DNA of 64,000 bases, taken from Heliocidaris erythrogramma (taxonomy: Eukaryota; Echinodermata; Echinoidea; Camarodonta; Echinometridae). A program made the position numbers and the translations under genes. The stretch is from NCBI GenBank assembly GCA_025617745.1, contig CM046869.1, forward strand, positions 12,915,168-12,979,167, read 5' to 3'. The notes beneath the pieces are model-generated. The model was not told where the DNA came from, did no database searches, and was given only the letters and a program-made list of their open reading frames with translations. Shown here piece after piece: positions 44,918 to 55,344 of this stretch. Every line of letters starts with the position of its first letter. The stretch's first letter is position 1.

Positions 44918-45841
44918 ATTTTCTACGCACACCAATACTTCAGTTTCGATCGCTCTTCCGTCGTGTGACTGGGTCGTGTGACTGCGAAAACATGTTTTAT
45001 TCGCATACAGCGGTGCCCACGTAGCGTACAGGCCATGCAAAACGCATGTAAGCACAGCACCGATATCTATATGTGGGGCAATGTATTAACGCTTGCTGAA
45101 CTGCGCACCGGCTTTGTCAAGATCGTGGATTTAACGGAATTATTTCGCGAAACTAGAGAGGATTTGATCAAAATGAGTGGAAAACGGTCACAGAAGTTTA
45201 AAGAGCATTACAAACAACGATTTCCTTTCATAAAGCCAAGCACAAAAGGCGTTGAATTTGCATTTTGCATGTGTAAGTTATATTTAGTATAGGCCTAGGC
45301 TAATTATAATTTTAACTTTTTAACAAGTTGGTTTCCAGCAATGCAATTTGTCAGGAATGTTTCTGAACTATCTGTCTAGCTTGTGTGTGTAAAAATCAAT
45401 ATGATCCAATTTAGTATATAATGCGTGAGTGAGCACACATCAAAGGGAAAAATGTGACGAGACATTTCAGCATAAGAAATGAGCATTTTTGCAATGGAAG
45501 TATGTCGCGCGAGGTTAGTTTTGTTTGAACTTTTATTGAAGCCAGGTATTCGTTTTTTTTGCTGTAAATTCCTTTTTATTTTTGCCATCATGATGATTCC
45601 TTTTTTTGGTTGCACAAGGTTGACAGCTCTGCCAAATCGTGAAATCGAAATACGGAATTTCAAATTCATGGAAAATTGGCATTTTAGCACCTTTTTATTT
45701 AATTGAGCTCCTCAAAAATCTCGGGAGAGTGATTGTAAGGAGCTCAATTGAGCTCCTCGAGAAAATAAGGAGTGTGATTTATGGAGCTCCACCCAAATTC
45801 TAAACGTGAAGGCCTGGTATTTTCTACGCACACCAATACTT
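44918..45841. repeat. 878-bp segment between 23-bp direct repeats
   Basis: ATTTTCTACGCACACCAATA CTT occurs at 44,918-44,940 and 45,819-45,841. The enclosed segment includes the zinc-finger-like exon at 45,173 and GAGCTC palindromes at 45,703-45,790. It could be an insertion with a long target duplication or a tandem-duplication breakpoint. No poly(A) tail or inverted ends seen. Confidence 0.6.
45173..45272 (+). CDS. candidate first exon of a transposase-like zinc-finger protein
   Basis: ATG in a coding-like frame: MSGKRSQKFKEHYKQRFPFI then KPSTKGVEFAFCM, followed by a strong donor ATGT/GTAAGT at 45,273. The pattern K-x-Y-x-x-x-F-P-F-I/L-x-P-x-x-K-x-x-x-F-A-F-C-x-x-C is typical of N-terminal zinc fingers in hAT-related transposase-derived proteins (the next residues usually DFSxxHGG). 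No second exon with that continuation was found in the window. The frame is open further upstream, so the start is uncertain. Confidence 0.4.
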
Positions 45842-46059
45842 GTTAAAGCAAGTAGCGCGTCCACCGAAACAAATGCGTGTGCTCGAACAAATAGGGGTAA
45901 CTTGCACCATGTACTAATTATGAACTGGCTTATTTTGACGTTAAAATGTCCCCAATGACCTTATTTTCACAATAGTACTGTGTAACAATCCCAATGCCAT
46001 GCAAACTTTCTTCTGAATGTACAGCTATAAAGAGCTCCAATCTAACAAGATTCCTGGGG

Positions 46060-46285
46060 GCTGTTTCATGAAAGGACTGAAAGATATTTTATCCGACAAA
46101 TTTGCTCTCAGCCAATCAAATGTAAAACCATGAAGCTATATGAGCTATACAAACCCCGTGTGTTCGCACTGCGCACCCAGCGTAGAACGGTGCATGCGAA
46201 GTCCACCGATTCACTCTCCCCACAACTTCGGGTTTGTATAGCTCATATAGCTTCATGGTTTTACGGACAAAATAATTAAAAACGT
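46060..46285. mobile_element. ~140-bp MITE family, copy 4, split by a 135-bp palindromic insert
   Basis: GGGGGCTGTTTCATG and GACAAATTTGCTCTCAGCCA belong to the family at 15,760 and 33,463. The match stops at 46,130, where an insert with perfect 38-bp inverted ends begins (GTAAAACCATGAAGCTATAT.. ..ATATAGCTTCATGGTTTTAC, 46,131-46,265). Confidence 0.7.
46131..46265. mobile_element. 135-bp element with perfect 38-bp inverted ends
   Basis: The arms GTAAAACCATGAAGCTATAT GAGCTATACAAACCC are exactly inverted at the right, ending GGTTTTAC. The arm identity points to a recent insertion. Its middle is GC-rich (GCACTGCGCACCCAGCG). Confidence 0.85.
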
Positions 46286-47198
46286 CTAGAACCTAGACTA
46301 GTGCTGACCCCTCGCCGACTCAGCTGCTCGAGAGAATTAGAGGTCATCGTTCGTCATGATAATGACAATTCTTACAGCAACATGCGGAAGGTAAGCTGAA
46401 TCATATCCCCGCTGCCGAATTTTTGTAGATAAGTGTTCATATTATCAATAGAATAGTAATGTTAACATTAAAATGTGACCGGAACCACCACAGCAAACAC
46501 CGAGGGTGGTTTGCAAGGTTCACAGTGCGTGGGAATGGGTGATTCTGATGCATAGGTTTTTTGTGTTGATACGATCCGATACAGGCCACAGTAGCAAGCC
46601 GTGTACAGCTCCGTAGGCCCAGTACCAGATTGAGCCAAGGAGCCAAGGAGCTCGTACAGCTAGGAATTATCAGGAAAGTGATTTTCCAGGGCATTTTTTA
46701 ATGTCCTGCTAACCGTGCGCAGTTAGATTGGCGGAATGAAACACCTACTCAAGTACCCACATCCAATGTCTGCTGCAGCAACGGAGCTTGAGCAGTGACT
46801 GGCTGCTAAAGCCGTCCGCCCAAGTCCCCGCGATAGAAAGTCGATAGCACCCCGGCCACAGAAGCGAAACTTGAGCCCGAAGTCGATGGCGTGGTACAAG
46901 AAATTGAAGCCAATATTGAAAAAAGCAAAGTACCACAAAATGCATTTGGAGAATATGGTAACTAACATTTAAATCTCTTATTTCTTTTTGTTATGAACCC
47001 TATAAAATCCAGAGAAAAAAAGTATATTCAAAAGAACTTTCCCTCCCATCCAGGCACTCTCGAAACGCTTGTTGTATCCTACGGTAGAATCTCCTCTTTC
47101 TCGAAGAAAATTGTGTAAATTCTTCAAACTAGACTTGACAAAAGACAGTAAGGAAGCCATCAAAACAAAATCAAAAGTTGAACAAGGTAGTCATAGAC

Positions 47199-47895
47199 TA
47201 AGACCCCGTTTACACAGAGACTGAACTCGACTTTAGTCGAATTTGAACTCGAGTTCATTTGTGTGTAAACAGGGTAGTCGCAATTAGAACTCGCCTTCAA
47301 AACTCGAATTCGAATGACGACCCAGAGCAACTTTTATCGAATTCAAACTCGACTATTATCGAATTTAAATTCGCTATTTGCAGTGTGAACGGACACGTAA
47401 TTGAAAGTCGACTAGCAAATATCCAGCCAGTGACCCCGTCATACGTCACTTTCGGTATTGCTAAGCAATGCTAAGCGTCGCGTCAGTAAAACAAGCGTCA
47501 TTCAACAAGTGAACCACAACGAATGACGACACATTCACCGAACTGGCTTGATTCAATCCACCACGCGCTCATCATATCTGCAAATATTCGTTCATAATTT
47601 TGTAATTCCGACGTAAAATCATACAAAACCAGATCAAAATGGCTGCGCTTACAATACTCGCTACCGCCATTTTGAACCCACTCGTGGGGTTTTCACAAAT
47701 TTAACCCGGAAGTTGATTATCACGATATTCCCACCAAGCGAGGGCGTAATCAAGTCGAATTCACTTTCCTTCTGAATTCGAGTTCGTCCAACGCTTGGTG
47801 TAAACAGCCCACCGAAAAATAATTTATGCTAATCCAAGGTCGCAATTGAATTCGCTGTCGAATTTGAACTCGAGTTCACTCTGTGTAAACGCGGT
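47199..47895. mobile_element. ~700-bp MITE with AGACC.CGTTTACACAGAG ends
   Basis: Left AGACCCCGTTTACACAGAG; the right end inverted reads AGACCGCGTTTACACAGAG. Sub-terminal TCGAATT/AACTCGAGTTC words recur many times on both arms, suggesting arrayed protein-binding sites. No frame recognised. Confidence 0.75.
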
Positions 47896-48059
47896 CTAAT
47901 ACTATAGTGAACATACGAATGAAATAAAAATACGAGGTAACAGAAATCGGCACGGAGCAATACCAAAAGCACAAATCCAACAGGCCTATGTCAAAGCTTG
48001 ACCAACCTGGTTACTATTACCATGATTACCAGGCATTACGTCATCGCGCTCGCATCACC

Positions 48060-48290
48060 GAAACTGGGCTATTGGAGCTGGGGGTTGCAGCGTGCACCTG
48101 TAATCCAGCTAACTGTTGAAGTTATCATGGTTATAAACTGATTCAGCGGACATGGCGGACCCAGGTTCAAAACGGAGTCGCGTCTTCGGATGGTGACGTT
48201 ATTAAAAGGTCGGTCCCCAGACGTAAATAATCATATCTGATTGATACAGGTCTGTAAAAACCCAATTACACACACACACACACATAGGGT
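48060..48290 (+). mobile_element. possible SINE copy ending in (CA)n
   Basis: GGTTCAAAAC (48,171-48,180) resembles a pol III B box. It is followed by CTTCGGATGGTGACGTTA and about 75 bp shared with 61,314-61,400, including CAGACGTAAATAATCATATC and GTCTGTAAAAACCCAATTAC, then a (CA)n tail in both copies. The 5' end is not defined. Confidence 0.5.
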
Positions 48291-48955
48291 TCAAGGCTAG
48301 ACTTTGCGCATAATCACAATTCAAGACAACTGAACACTCAGAATTGATTGAACATGTTGTCGAGGAGTGATCGGTGATGCCAGTGGCAGTGGGCAGTACT
48401 CACAAAAATGAACTTGAAACAGCTTAAGTTGTTGATCTAGGATTCTAGAGTCTACACTCTAGTCGAGGCTCTACCTCTAAACTAGAAAAAGAGATTTTAA
48501 AAAGGGATGGGATTCCCAATAGCTAACAGAGCCTCCATTCATACACACAGAAACACACACCACACAGTCATGACATAGGCATACCAGTGGCATCCCACGC
48601 GCGTACTCTCCACAGCGTTTCCGTTGTGTACGTTACCTTTGTCAAAATTTTCATAGATTTTCAGACTCAATATGACATAGTGGTCACTCCAAATTTAAAT
48701 GAATTTAGAACCTCATGTACCTCTAGTAAATAGAGTTCATATGGAAAGATATATTTGGTGATGAAATAGTCAAATTAGGACAAAACAAGCTGTTCTTTGG
48801 TGACACCGCGGCTCCTACCACCAGTAGTCAGTACCAACGCATCATATCATCTACGTATGTGTAACACTGTTGCAATAGCCACAGTACGTACGTGTACGAC
48901 CATTAATTCTAATGTACTTTCATTAATTTTACATATATTTCGAGGACAAAAGGCA

Positions 48956-48997
48956 AAAATATTAGCTTTATACCCTCAAGAAGAAATCTCTACTTGC
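48956..48997. repeat. ~40-bp block shared with the LINE at 55,131-55,172
   Basis: AATATTAGCTTTATACC and AGAAGAAATCTCTACTTGCT occur at both places in the same order with a 4-base difference between. Probably a small LINE remnant. Confidence 0.6.
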
Positions 48998-49088
48998 TGC
49001 TGATAGCCCTGCAGCGCCGGATGGCTCTTGGTGTCCATTCCAGGGTGACGATTCAAAATCACACCACTGAGCTTTCCGAGCGACAGCA

Positions 49089-49148
49089 ATGGCGGATCAG
49101 CAGAAAAATCTTTTATATGCTTGGGAAACCATTGACCCTATTGGTTAA
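49089..49148 (+). CDS. possible first coding exon, MADQQKNLLYAWETIDPI
   Basis: ATG in excellent initiation context (AGCAATGGCG) followed by MADQQKNLLYAWETIDPI, then ATTG/GTTAAC as a possible weak donor, otherwise a stop two codons later. The upstream 80 bp is CpG-containing and 5'UTR-like. I recognise no family and cannot find a next exon. Confidence 0.25.
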   Translation: MADQQKNLLYAWETIDPIG

Positions 49149-49789
49149 CTACGGTCACATGACTTTTTCCTCCCGCTTTCCTACTGCTAAAACGTCGTCG
49201 CTTGGGTCGCAGTTTCTTAGTGATTTACGAATTTCATTAAGATTTGGTGTTAAGTTCTTTTAATATTTTGTAATCAATTTCTCTTATGACAATAGCCTGC
49301 TATTTAGAATGATGTTATGTCAACTTATAATGCCATAATGTACCGTTCTTTGGGGAAGACGCTGCCAGTTCCTTATGAAGGGTGTAGCACGCTAAATGCT
49401 AACAGAATTTGAGTTATGAATCCCGGCGCAATCTGATTGGTCAATTTCTCTTCCTTATTAATCTCGTTCTAAAGAGCCAGTTAGCTGCACATCGAAAATA
49501 ATGACAAATTGTTATATTTTGTAGGTCTTTTAATATTCCTTTTTTAAATATTGCGATACGGTAATCTGTAACATAAATTACAATAAAGCTAAACCAGTCG
49601 GTTTCGATCCACATTTTAGTGGCGAAACACAAACGTCGATTAAAGTCGTCCATCTCTCACTCGTACTACTCGTAAATAGTAATATCGACCCTCGTTATTG
49701 ATTACGACCCCGTCCATCGACCCGGCCAGCGCGGCCACCATGAGGCGCGAGTAGAGGTCAGTGGGCGCGACCCGACCCCCCCCCCCCCC

Positions 49790-49802
49790 CCCGAGCGGTC
49801 AA
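49790..49802. repeat. poly-C run
   Basis: Homopolymer of about 16 C in a GC-rich patch (49,720-49,800). No coding pattern. Confidence 0.9.
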
Positions 49803-50009
49803 TTAATATATCTCAACGTATTCACCGATTCTCTTGAACTTGTAATAATCAAACAAAAACAAACAAACAAAAACAGGGAACAGGATTTACTGACATAGCA
49901 TAAGGCCGGGGTGCGACGTGGCCGGGGTGGGTAGGTATAACAACCTCCAAATATTTGACAATGAAGCAACTTAGTAATACTAGACCTGACTACTACTCCT
50001 ACTACTACT

Positions 50010-50248
50010 TCTATTTCTCTGGTCTGTTGGTTTATTTTACTTAACTGCTAAAAAAGCATGTGTATGCTTAACCTTCTCTGAGGGACAAAGTAATGCGGAC
50101 TTTATATACTAGTAGGCTAATTGCCTGACAAGGGCCCAATGCGCATCCACTTGGTTTCAAACCTGGGTCACCTAGTACAGTCATGTACCTCCCAGTTACG
50201 AGCCCATGCACTACTCTCTACCATTCAACTATCGCGCCTCCTCACTCG
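50010..50248 (-). mobile_element. tRNA-derived SINE candidate
   Basis: Read on the minus strand from about 50,245: an A-box-like GATAGTTGAATGGTAGAG, then about 60 nt later a B box GGTTTGAAACC (50,163-50,153), then a tRNA-unrelated body ending near a T-rich tract at 50,050. A/B box order and spacing fit a tRNA-derived pol III promoter. Confidence 0.55.
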
Positions 50249-51090
50249 ATGATAATGATAATGATTATGATTATGATAATGATAATAATAACTAAAATTA
50301 TAATAATCATTTTAAATTTTTATATGAAAATAAATACAATATCTAATATCTTTATTGCAAGATTTTTTTTCATCGGTAGGGCATCCCCTGACAAAATAAT
50401 ATATTTTCCCCAGATGGATCAGTGGTCCCTTCGGACACATCAGCTGTATCTACATGAAAAGAGGCATGAAAAATATTTTGGGGAGAAAACGACTAAAATA
50501 AAAAACAACCAAAAAGTTTATATTGAATTTTATAAGGGACACTCATGTGCTTAAAAAAGGAAATAGATATACAATGAATTTCACTTTATTTGGTTCAGAT
50601 GGAATGGACCAAAACGACTGTTAAATCCTAAAAAAAGGGCATAATTCAATTAAATTTGTGTACAGATGGGCATTGTCATTGGTAGCAGGGCACCAACAAA
50701 AGAGGGGAATTGGTCCGGGAAGGATCTGAACGCGTTATAAAGCAAAAAAAAAATTCCCAACCCCCTCTAGCGGCGCCGCTGGTCTCGCTGGTAATCTGTC
50801 TATTGGACTCAGGGGTGGATCCAGGATTTAGTATAAGGGGGGGGGGGGGGCACACAAATGCAGGTTTGTCAACTTTTGGAAAAGGTAGACCCGTAGTTTT
50901 TTGGTCTTGCCAGCTTCTCGAAAAGTCGCTCAGTTGGGAGGGAATGGGGGTCCAGTCTCCCTCCATAAATCCCTGACAAGCAAATTTTTAAAACAAATTC
51001 TAAAGGGGGAGGGGAGGGGCACAGTGGAAAATGCATATTTTTCTTCCAAAGGGGGGGGGGGGGGCACGGGCCGGAAGTTTACTCGATCGA

Positions 51091-51388
51091 CCAGGGGCGT
51101 CGATTATGGGGTGGCAGGGATGGCAAACATAATTATCGCTTTGCCCCCCCCCCCCCCAATAAATCCAGAGGTATTGCAAAACTCGGGGAAATAAAATACA
51201 ACTGAAGATATTACACGATCAGACTTCCATTTTGCAGCATGTTCCGCAAGCAAATTCTCTAATTTTTTTCCCTGCTTCATGTAACCATGGAGAAGCTGGC
51301 GTACAAAAAATCATGAAGGGTACTATTGGACTAATAGGCTGTCTGGCCCTCCCCCAATTCGAAAGATGGATCGACGCCCCCGCTAGTG
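51091..51388. mobile_element. ~300-bp element with GGGGCGTCGAT ends
   Basis: Left CAGGGGCGTCGATTATGGGG; right ATCGACGCCCCCGCTAGTG, i.e. inverted GGGGGCGTCGAT. Poly-C interior. Preceded by related poly-G-rich remnants from 50,809 (CAGGGGTGGATCCAGG). Confidence 0.55.
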
Positions 51389-52034
51389 ACATCCATTTGT
51401 GTTCAGTAACATACTGAATTCAATTTATTTTATTTCACATCTCTTTAAAAAGTTTATAACAATACATGCATACAATCAGAGATAAACAACAAGAGGGAAT
51501 TAACAACAATGCAAGAATATATATCAAAAATAAATAATGTAAATAATGTATAACGGCCAGTGATGATGTGGATGTGCGGGGGTAGCAAAGGCCATTGACC
51601 TGTCAAAGCTACCCCCCCCCCCCCCCCAGTATTGACATAAACACTGGCATAAAACATAAGTAACAATACAAGAACGGAAAAATAACAAACAAATAACATC
51701 GGATTACACAAAATAGCAGGATAGTTCAGAAGGTAAGTTTTGTATTTTATTTTTAAAAGATTGCAGCGAAGGACATTGTTTAAATACTGGTGGCATATTG
51801 TTCCACACAGTCGGTCCATTATAACTCACAACTGTTCTTGAGAAACTGTAACGGTAGAAGGGGATGTATAATTTATTGGCGTTTCTTGTTGAATATTTGC
51901 TTATATTATACTATTATAAATAAAATAATTATTGAATATATCAGGCAAAATATTTCTATGATAGGAAAACATAAATGATGCAATTTGAAAAGTGTATAAA
52001 TCACAAATCTTCAGAATCTGTTTGTATGAGCCAA

Positions 52035-53138
52035 CACTCTTAAAAATAACAGTCCCAAACGGGGTTAAAAATAACCCCAAACGGGGTTACAAATGACCCC
52101 GCATGCGGGATCAACTATGCACAAACCCCGTGCGGGGTCACCCAAAGTAACCACATAGCGTGGTTACATTTCGACCCCGAATGTGGTCAAAATTCATTTC
52201 TGCATAACTTGACCCCGCATACTAATGATCATTACCTTATAACCCCGTCAAAACGTACGGGGTCATTTCTTCCGACCACGCAACGTGGTCATTTCCCGTC
52301 GGACGGGGTTGATACTTCTGCCGGATGCGCGTGTACCATCCACGTTTCAAAGATTAAAAAAAAGGAAGCTAATGTCAAGTAATATTAACATATTTTGTAT
52401 ATTTTGCTCACTATGACCTATAACCTATCCCCTCCTATCGTATAGCATATCACACCTATCGTCCTACTTTAACCCTACTCCTAATATAGTCCTACGTCCT
52501 ATACCTATCCTATACCTATATAATCCTGAAAACCTTTACTTTATTATATAGGGACTGTATTGCAGCGCTTGCTAAAAGTGGTTAAAGATTTTAATTTAAT
52601 TTTCTAATGTAGATTTTTAGATCTTAAACCTAATTACATGTTTGAATATGTACAACATAATAATTACTATACATACATTTTTCATCACATTTCAAAGTGC
52701 AATCATTGCATAAAAACTTAAAAATCAAGTGTCATTTATATATATAAATTCTGGTTGTTTACGGTTGCTCATGGGTATTCAGGATACATCATGAATATTC
52801 ATGACAATGGCCCAACGTTTAACCAAGTGAAGTCGGACCAATACTTTGCTGATGAATAAGCAATATTTCAAATGGTTAGTGATTAACCAGTGAAATTGGA
52901 ACATTGTGACCAACATATTTTTGGAAATAACCTATATGGTGTTGACCAATCGTATTGGTACATTTTTTGACCAGTCCTTTTTAGAGTGCATTAAAATGAC
53001 CAGTTTTTGCAGGGTCAAAATGACCACGCAAAAACTGGTCATTTTAGTGCAGCGGGAGCATTATTGATCGAAAACAACCCCGAAACGTGGTCGAATAAAT
53101 TCGACCACGCAATATGCGACCCTGCATTTTTAAGAGTG
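52035..53138. mobile_element. 1.1-kb CACTC-ended element full of short palindromes, inserted in the LINE
   Basis: Starts CACTCTTAAAAAT and ends ATTTTTAAGAGTG; AA flanks both sides (52,033-52,034, 53,139-53,140). Removing it and one AA restores LINE continuity (..SSY then LAHT..). Both ends are packed with palindromes built on GACCCCG/CGGGGTC or GACCACG/CGTGGTC half-sites with 2-9 bp centres, about ten in 52,050-52,320 and four or more in 52,990-53,130. An internal TTTTTAGAGTG at 52,979-52,989 may be an older end. No transposase frame. Same end type and duplication length as 291-495. Confidence 0.85.
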
Positions 53139-54275
53139 AAGTATGACGAATTAGTTATAACTCGTAGTGCCCGCTTTTGTAACCGAAAATGTTGTTGCAT
53201 TAAGTAAATTTCACAGTTACCCCATATAATATTGCAGTAACTTAGGTGTGGTAATATCGTAGTATTATATAATTTGACAAGAATGCGCAAAGGCAAATCA
53301 CTTTTCAGTCTGTTCAGGATTCCAATAAACTTAGAAATATTATTTGTGATGTGATTTACATGTTCTTTCCAACTCAGATTTTCGTCGATAATTACACCAC
53401 AAATTTCGTAAACGGCACCTTTTTAATTTCAGTATCATTAATGTACAATTTTATTGTGTTGTCTTCGACTTTATTTTTGGGTTTAAAAAGAAGTTTTATT
53501 GGCGTTATTTGAAGCCTATTAGCTAGAAACCATTGCTTTATGTTATTCATTTCATTATTTAAAGTATCATTTAATTGGATGGGATCCTTCCCAGATAAAA
53601 ATAGACTTGTATCATCGGCGAATAATGTGGCAGATAAAACATCACTGACATATTGGTCGGGTTTGGTGTAAAAATGCCAGAGGAAAAAATGCCAGAGGTA
53701 AAAATGCCAGAGGAAAAAATGCCAGAGGTAAAAATGCCAGAGGTAAAATGCCAGAGGAAAAAATGCCAGAGGTAAAAATGCCAGAGGTAAAAATGCCAGA
53801 GGTAAAAATGCCAGAGGTAAAAATGCCAGAGGTACAAAATGCTAGTACCCCCCCCCCCCCGGATATAGCATGCATGTATTTTTAATTTGTAAACAAATCT
53901 TTCGGCATATTACTCCCAGTGTGATTAAAAATTCCTCCCCAGTCAAGCTTCTTCGTTTACATGCATGTATTGTTTGCCACTCGCTTTCAGTTGACGACCC
54001 TTTTTTGTTAAAAACTTCAATATCATATTCTTTTTTTCACTTTTAATTCAGTTTGAATATATCTGCATCTTGTTCATAACTTAATGTGCATGAGCCTCCC
54101 TCCACCCCCCCCCCCTTCCCCCGTATTAATGTTGACGAAGCCGTAATGCTCGATGTTTGTGTGACGGCCTGTACATTTGCTGAAGAAGGGAGAACTGAAA
54201 AAGAAAAAAAGGTGCAGGTACAGATATTGTGTCCTTAAGTTATACAGTTAGTATCATGATGCGGGGCATCTCGTT

Positions 54276-54410
54276 TTTCCGAAGGTTCGTATTTCCGAAA
54301 CACTACTTTCCCATGCCTGGGGGCTCAAAATTCCTAAATTTTGTTGCATTATTCCGAAGGTTCGTTTATCCAAAGGTTCATAATTTCGAAAAGGTTCATA
54401 TTTACCCACA
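54276..54410. repeat. degenerate TTCCGAAGGTTCGTAT words
   Basis: Several diverged copies of TTCCGAAGGTTCGTA / TTTCGAAAAGGTTCATA within the TU-like element middle; a minor decayed minisatellite. Confidence 0.6.
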
Positions 54411-54515
54411 AAAGGACTGTCCCACATTAGGGTGATGTCATTTTTTCATACCTCCTTTCCCTTCTCTAAACCAAAAATTCAGTTGCAGACTTCCTTCTCG
54501 TTCCAAATTCCATTC

Positions 54516-54697
54516 CAGGCGCGGATCCAGAGAGGGGGGGGGGGCGCAAGGGGCGTGCGCCCCCTCCCCGTTTTGTCTGACAAAGTATGCCCCCGGACCC
54601 CCTAGATGGCCGTTTGGCTTCGTCAAACGAGGGTTCCTCAGTATGCGCCCCCTTTTTTGAAATGCGCCCCCTTCTGAAAATCCTGTATCCGCCCCTG
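54516..54697. mobile_element. 182-bp MITE with 5-bp CATTC duplication, nested in the TU-like element
   Basis: Ends CAGGCGCGGATCCAG and CTGTATCCGCCCCTG are inverted; CATTC flanks both sides (54,511-54,515, 54,698-54,702). The interior is poly-G/C rich. Confidence 0.8.
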
Positions 54698-55344
54698 CAT
54701 TCGGGATAATGAAATCGTACGTCGATTAAAAAAATGCCGGGTGTACGATCTTGAGTCCAGAGTCCAACAGTTCGACAAGAAAAACGCGGTCAAACCAAAA
54801 AGTCTAAAAAGTAAAATACAAGCAGATGTCAGGTCTGCTTCTTGACCTTTATATTTCACCTCTTGAGTTTTCACCTACATGTATATTCTCCTAGTATGCA
54901 GCTGGCATTTTTTTCCTCTGGCATTTTTACCTCTGGCATTGTTTCCTCTGGCAGTTTTACCTCCGGCATTTTTACCTCTGGCATTTTTTTTCCCTCTGGC
55001 ATTTTTTCCTCTGGCATTTTTACCTCTGGCATTTTTACCTGGCACCATTGGTCGTTTATATACAATAAAAAAAGCAGAGACCCTAAATTGGACCCTTGAG
55101 GTACTCCTACTGTAATATCCTCAGACTGTGAAATATTAGCTTTATACCGTAAAGAAGAAATCTCTACTTGCTACTTTTTCCTATTAAATCAGAATATTTC
55201 ATTTGATATGATTTATGGAAATTATAGGGATTATAGACCTATAATGTAAATTTATTAGCCTTATTCTTTTAAAAGTCAAGACAGAAAAGGCTTTAATAAA
55301 ATGAGATTGTGTGCGAGCAATTCCTTATATAAAGATTAAATTAA

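Larger units (their letters stand above)
53652..55054. mobile_element. TU-like foldback element with 15-bp-repeat inverted ends, in the LINE
   Basis: Element 53,660-55,046 (1,387 bp) between exact 8-bp duplications ATTGGTCG (53,652-53,659 and 55,047-55,054). The left end has 11-12 copies of the 15-mer AAAAATGCCAGAGGT (53,670-53,835), the right end 9 inverted copies (54,903-55,036); the outermost bases are GGTTTGGTGTAAAAATGCC and, inverted, GGTGCCAGGTAAAAATGCC. This is the described build of sea urchin TU elements (outer domain of 15-bp tandem repeats, 8-bp duplication). The unique middle has no transposase frame but holds a smaller MITE. The LINE reads on across one copy of the duplication. 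Confidence 0.93.
51421..55200 (-). mobile_element. LINE (non-LTR retrotransposon), 3' part, cut by two insertions
   Basis: Minus-strand pieces in order: 55,172-55,055 encodes the RT motif DITVGVPQGSNLGSLLFLLY IND; 53,651-53,141 encodes LSATLFADDTSLFLSGKD (catalytic ADD), a linker, then LPLRILVKLYNTTILPHLSY and RLQKRALRVITNSSY; 52,032-~51,700 encodes the C-terminal YLAHTNRILKICDLYTFQIA and SYNGPTVWNNMPPVFKQCP parts; the tail near 51,421 is AAATAAAATAAATTG-like. These are Jockey/CR1-type LINE signatures. There is at least one frameshift after the ADD segment and a stop near the C-terminus; no endonuclease part is visible, so it is 5'-truncated or ends beyond recognition. Confidence 0.9.

Noticed and set aside
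46735-46968. Coding-like patch on the plus strand (EPEVDGVVQEIEANIEKSKV in one frame, a basic string in another)
   Set aside because: Stops lie upstream in both frames and two frames look equally coding-like. No family recognised, so not called a gene.
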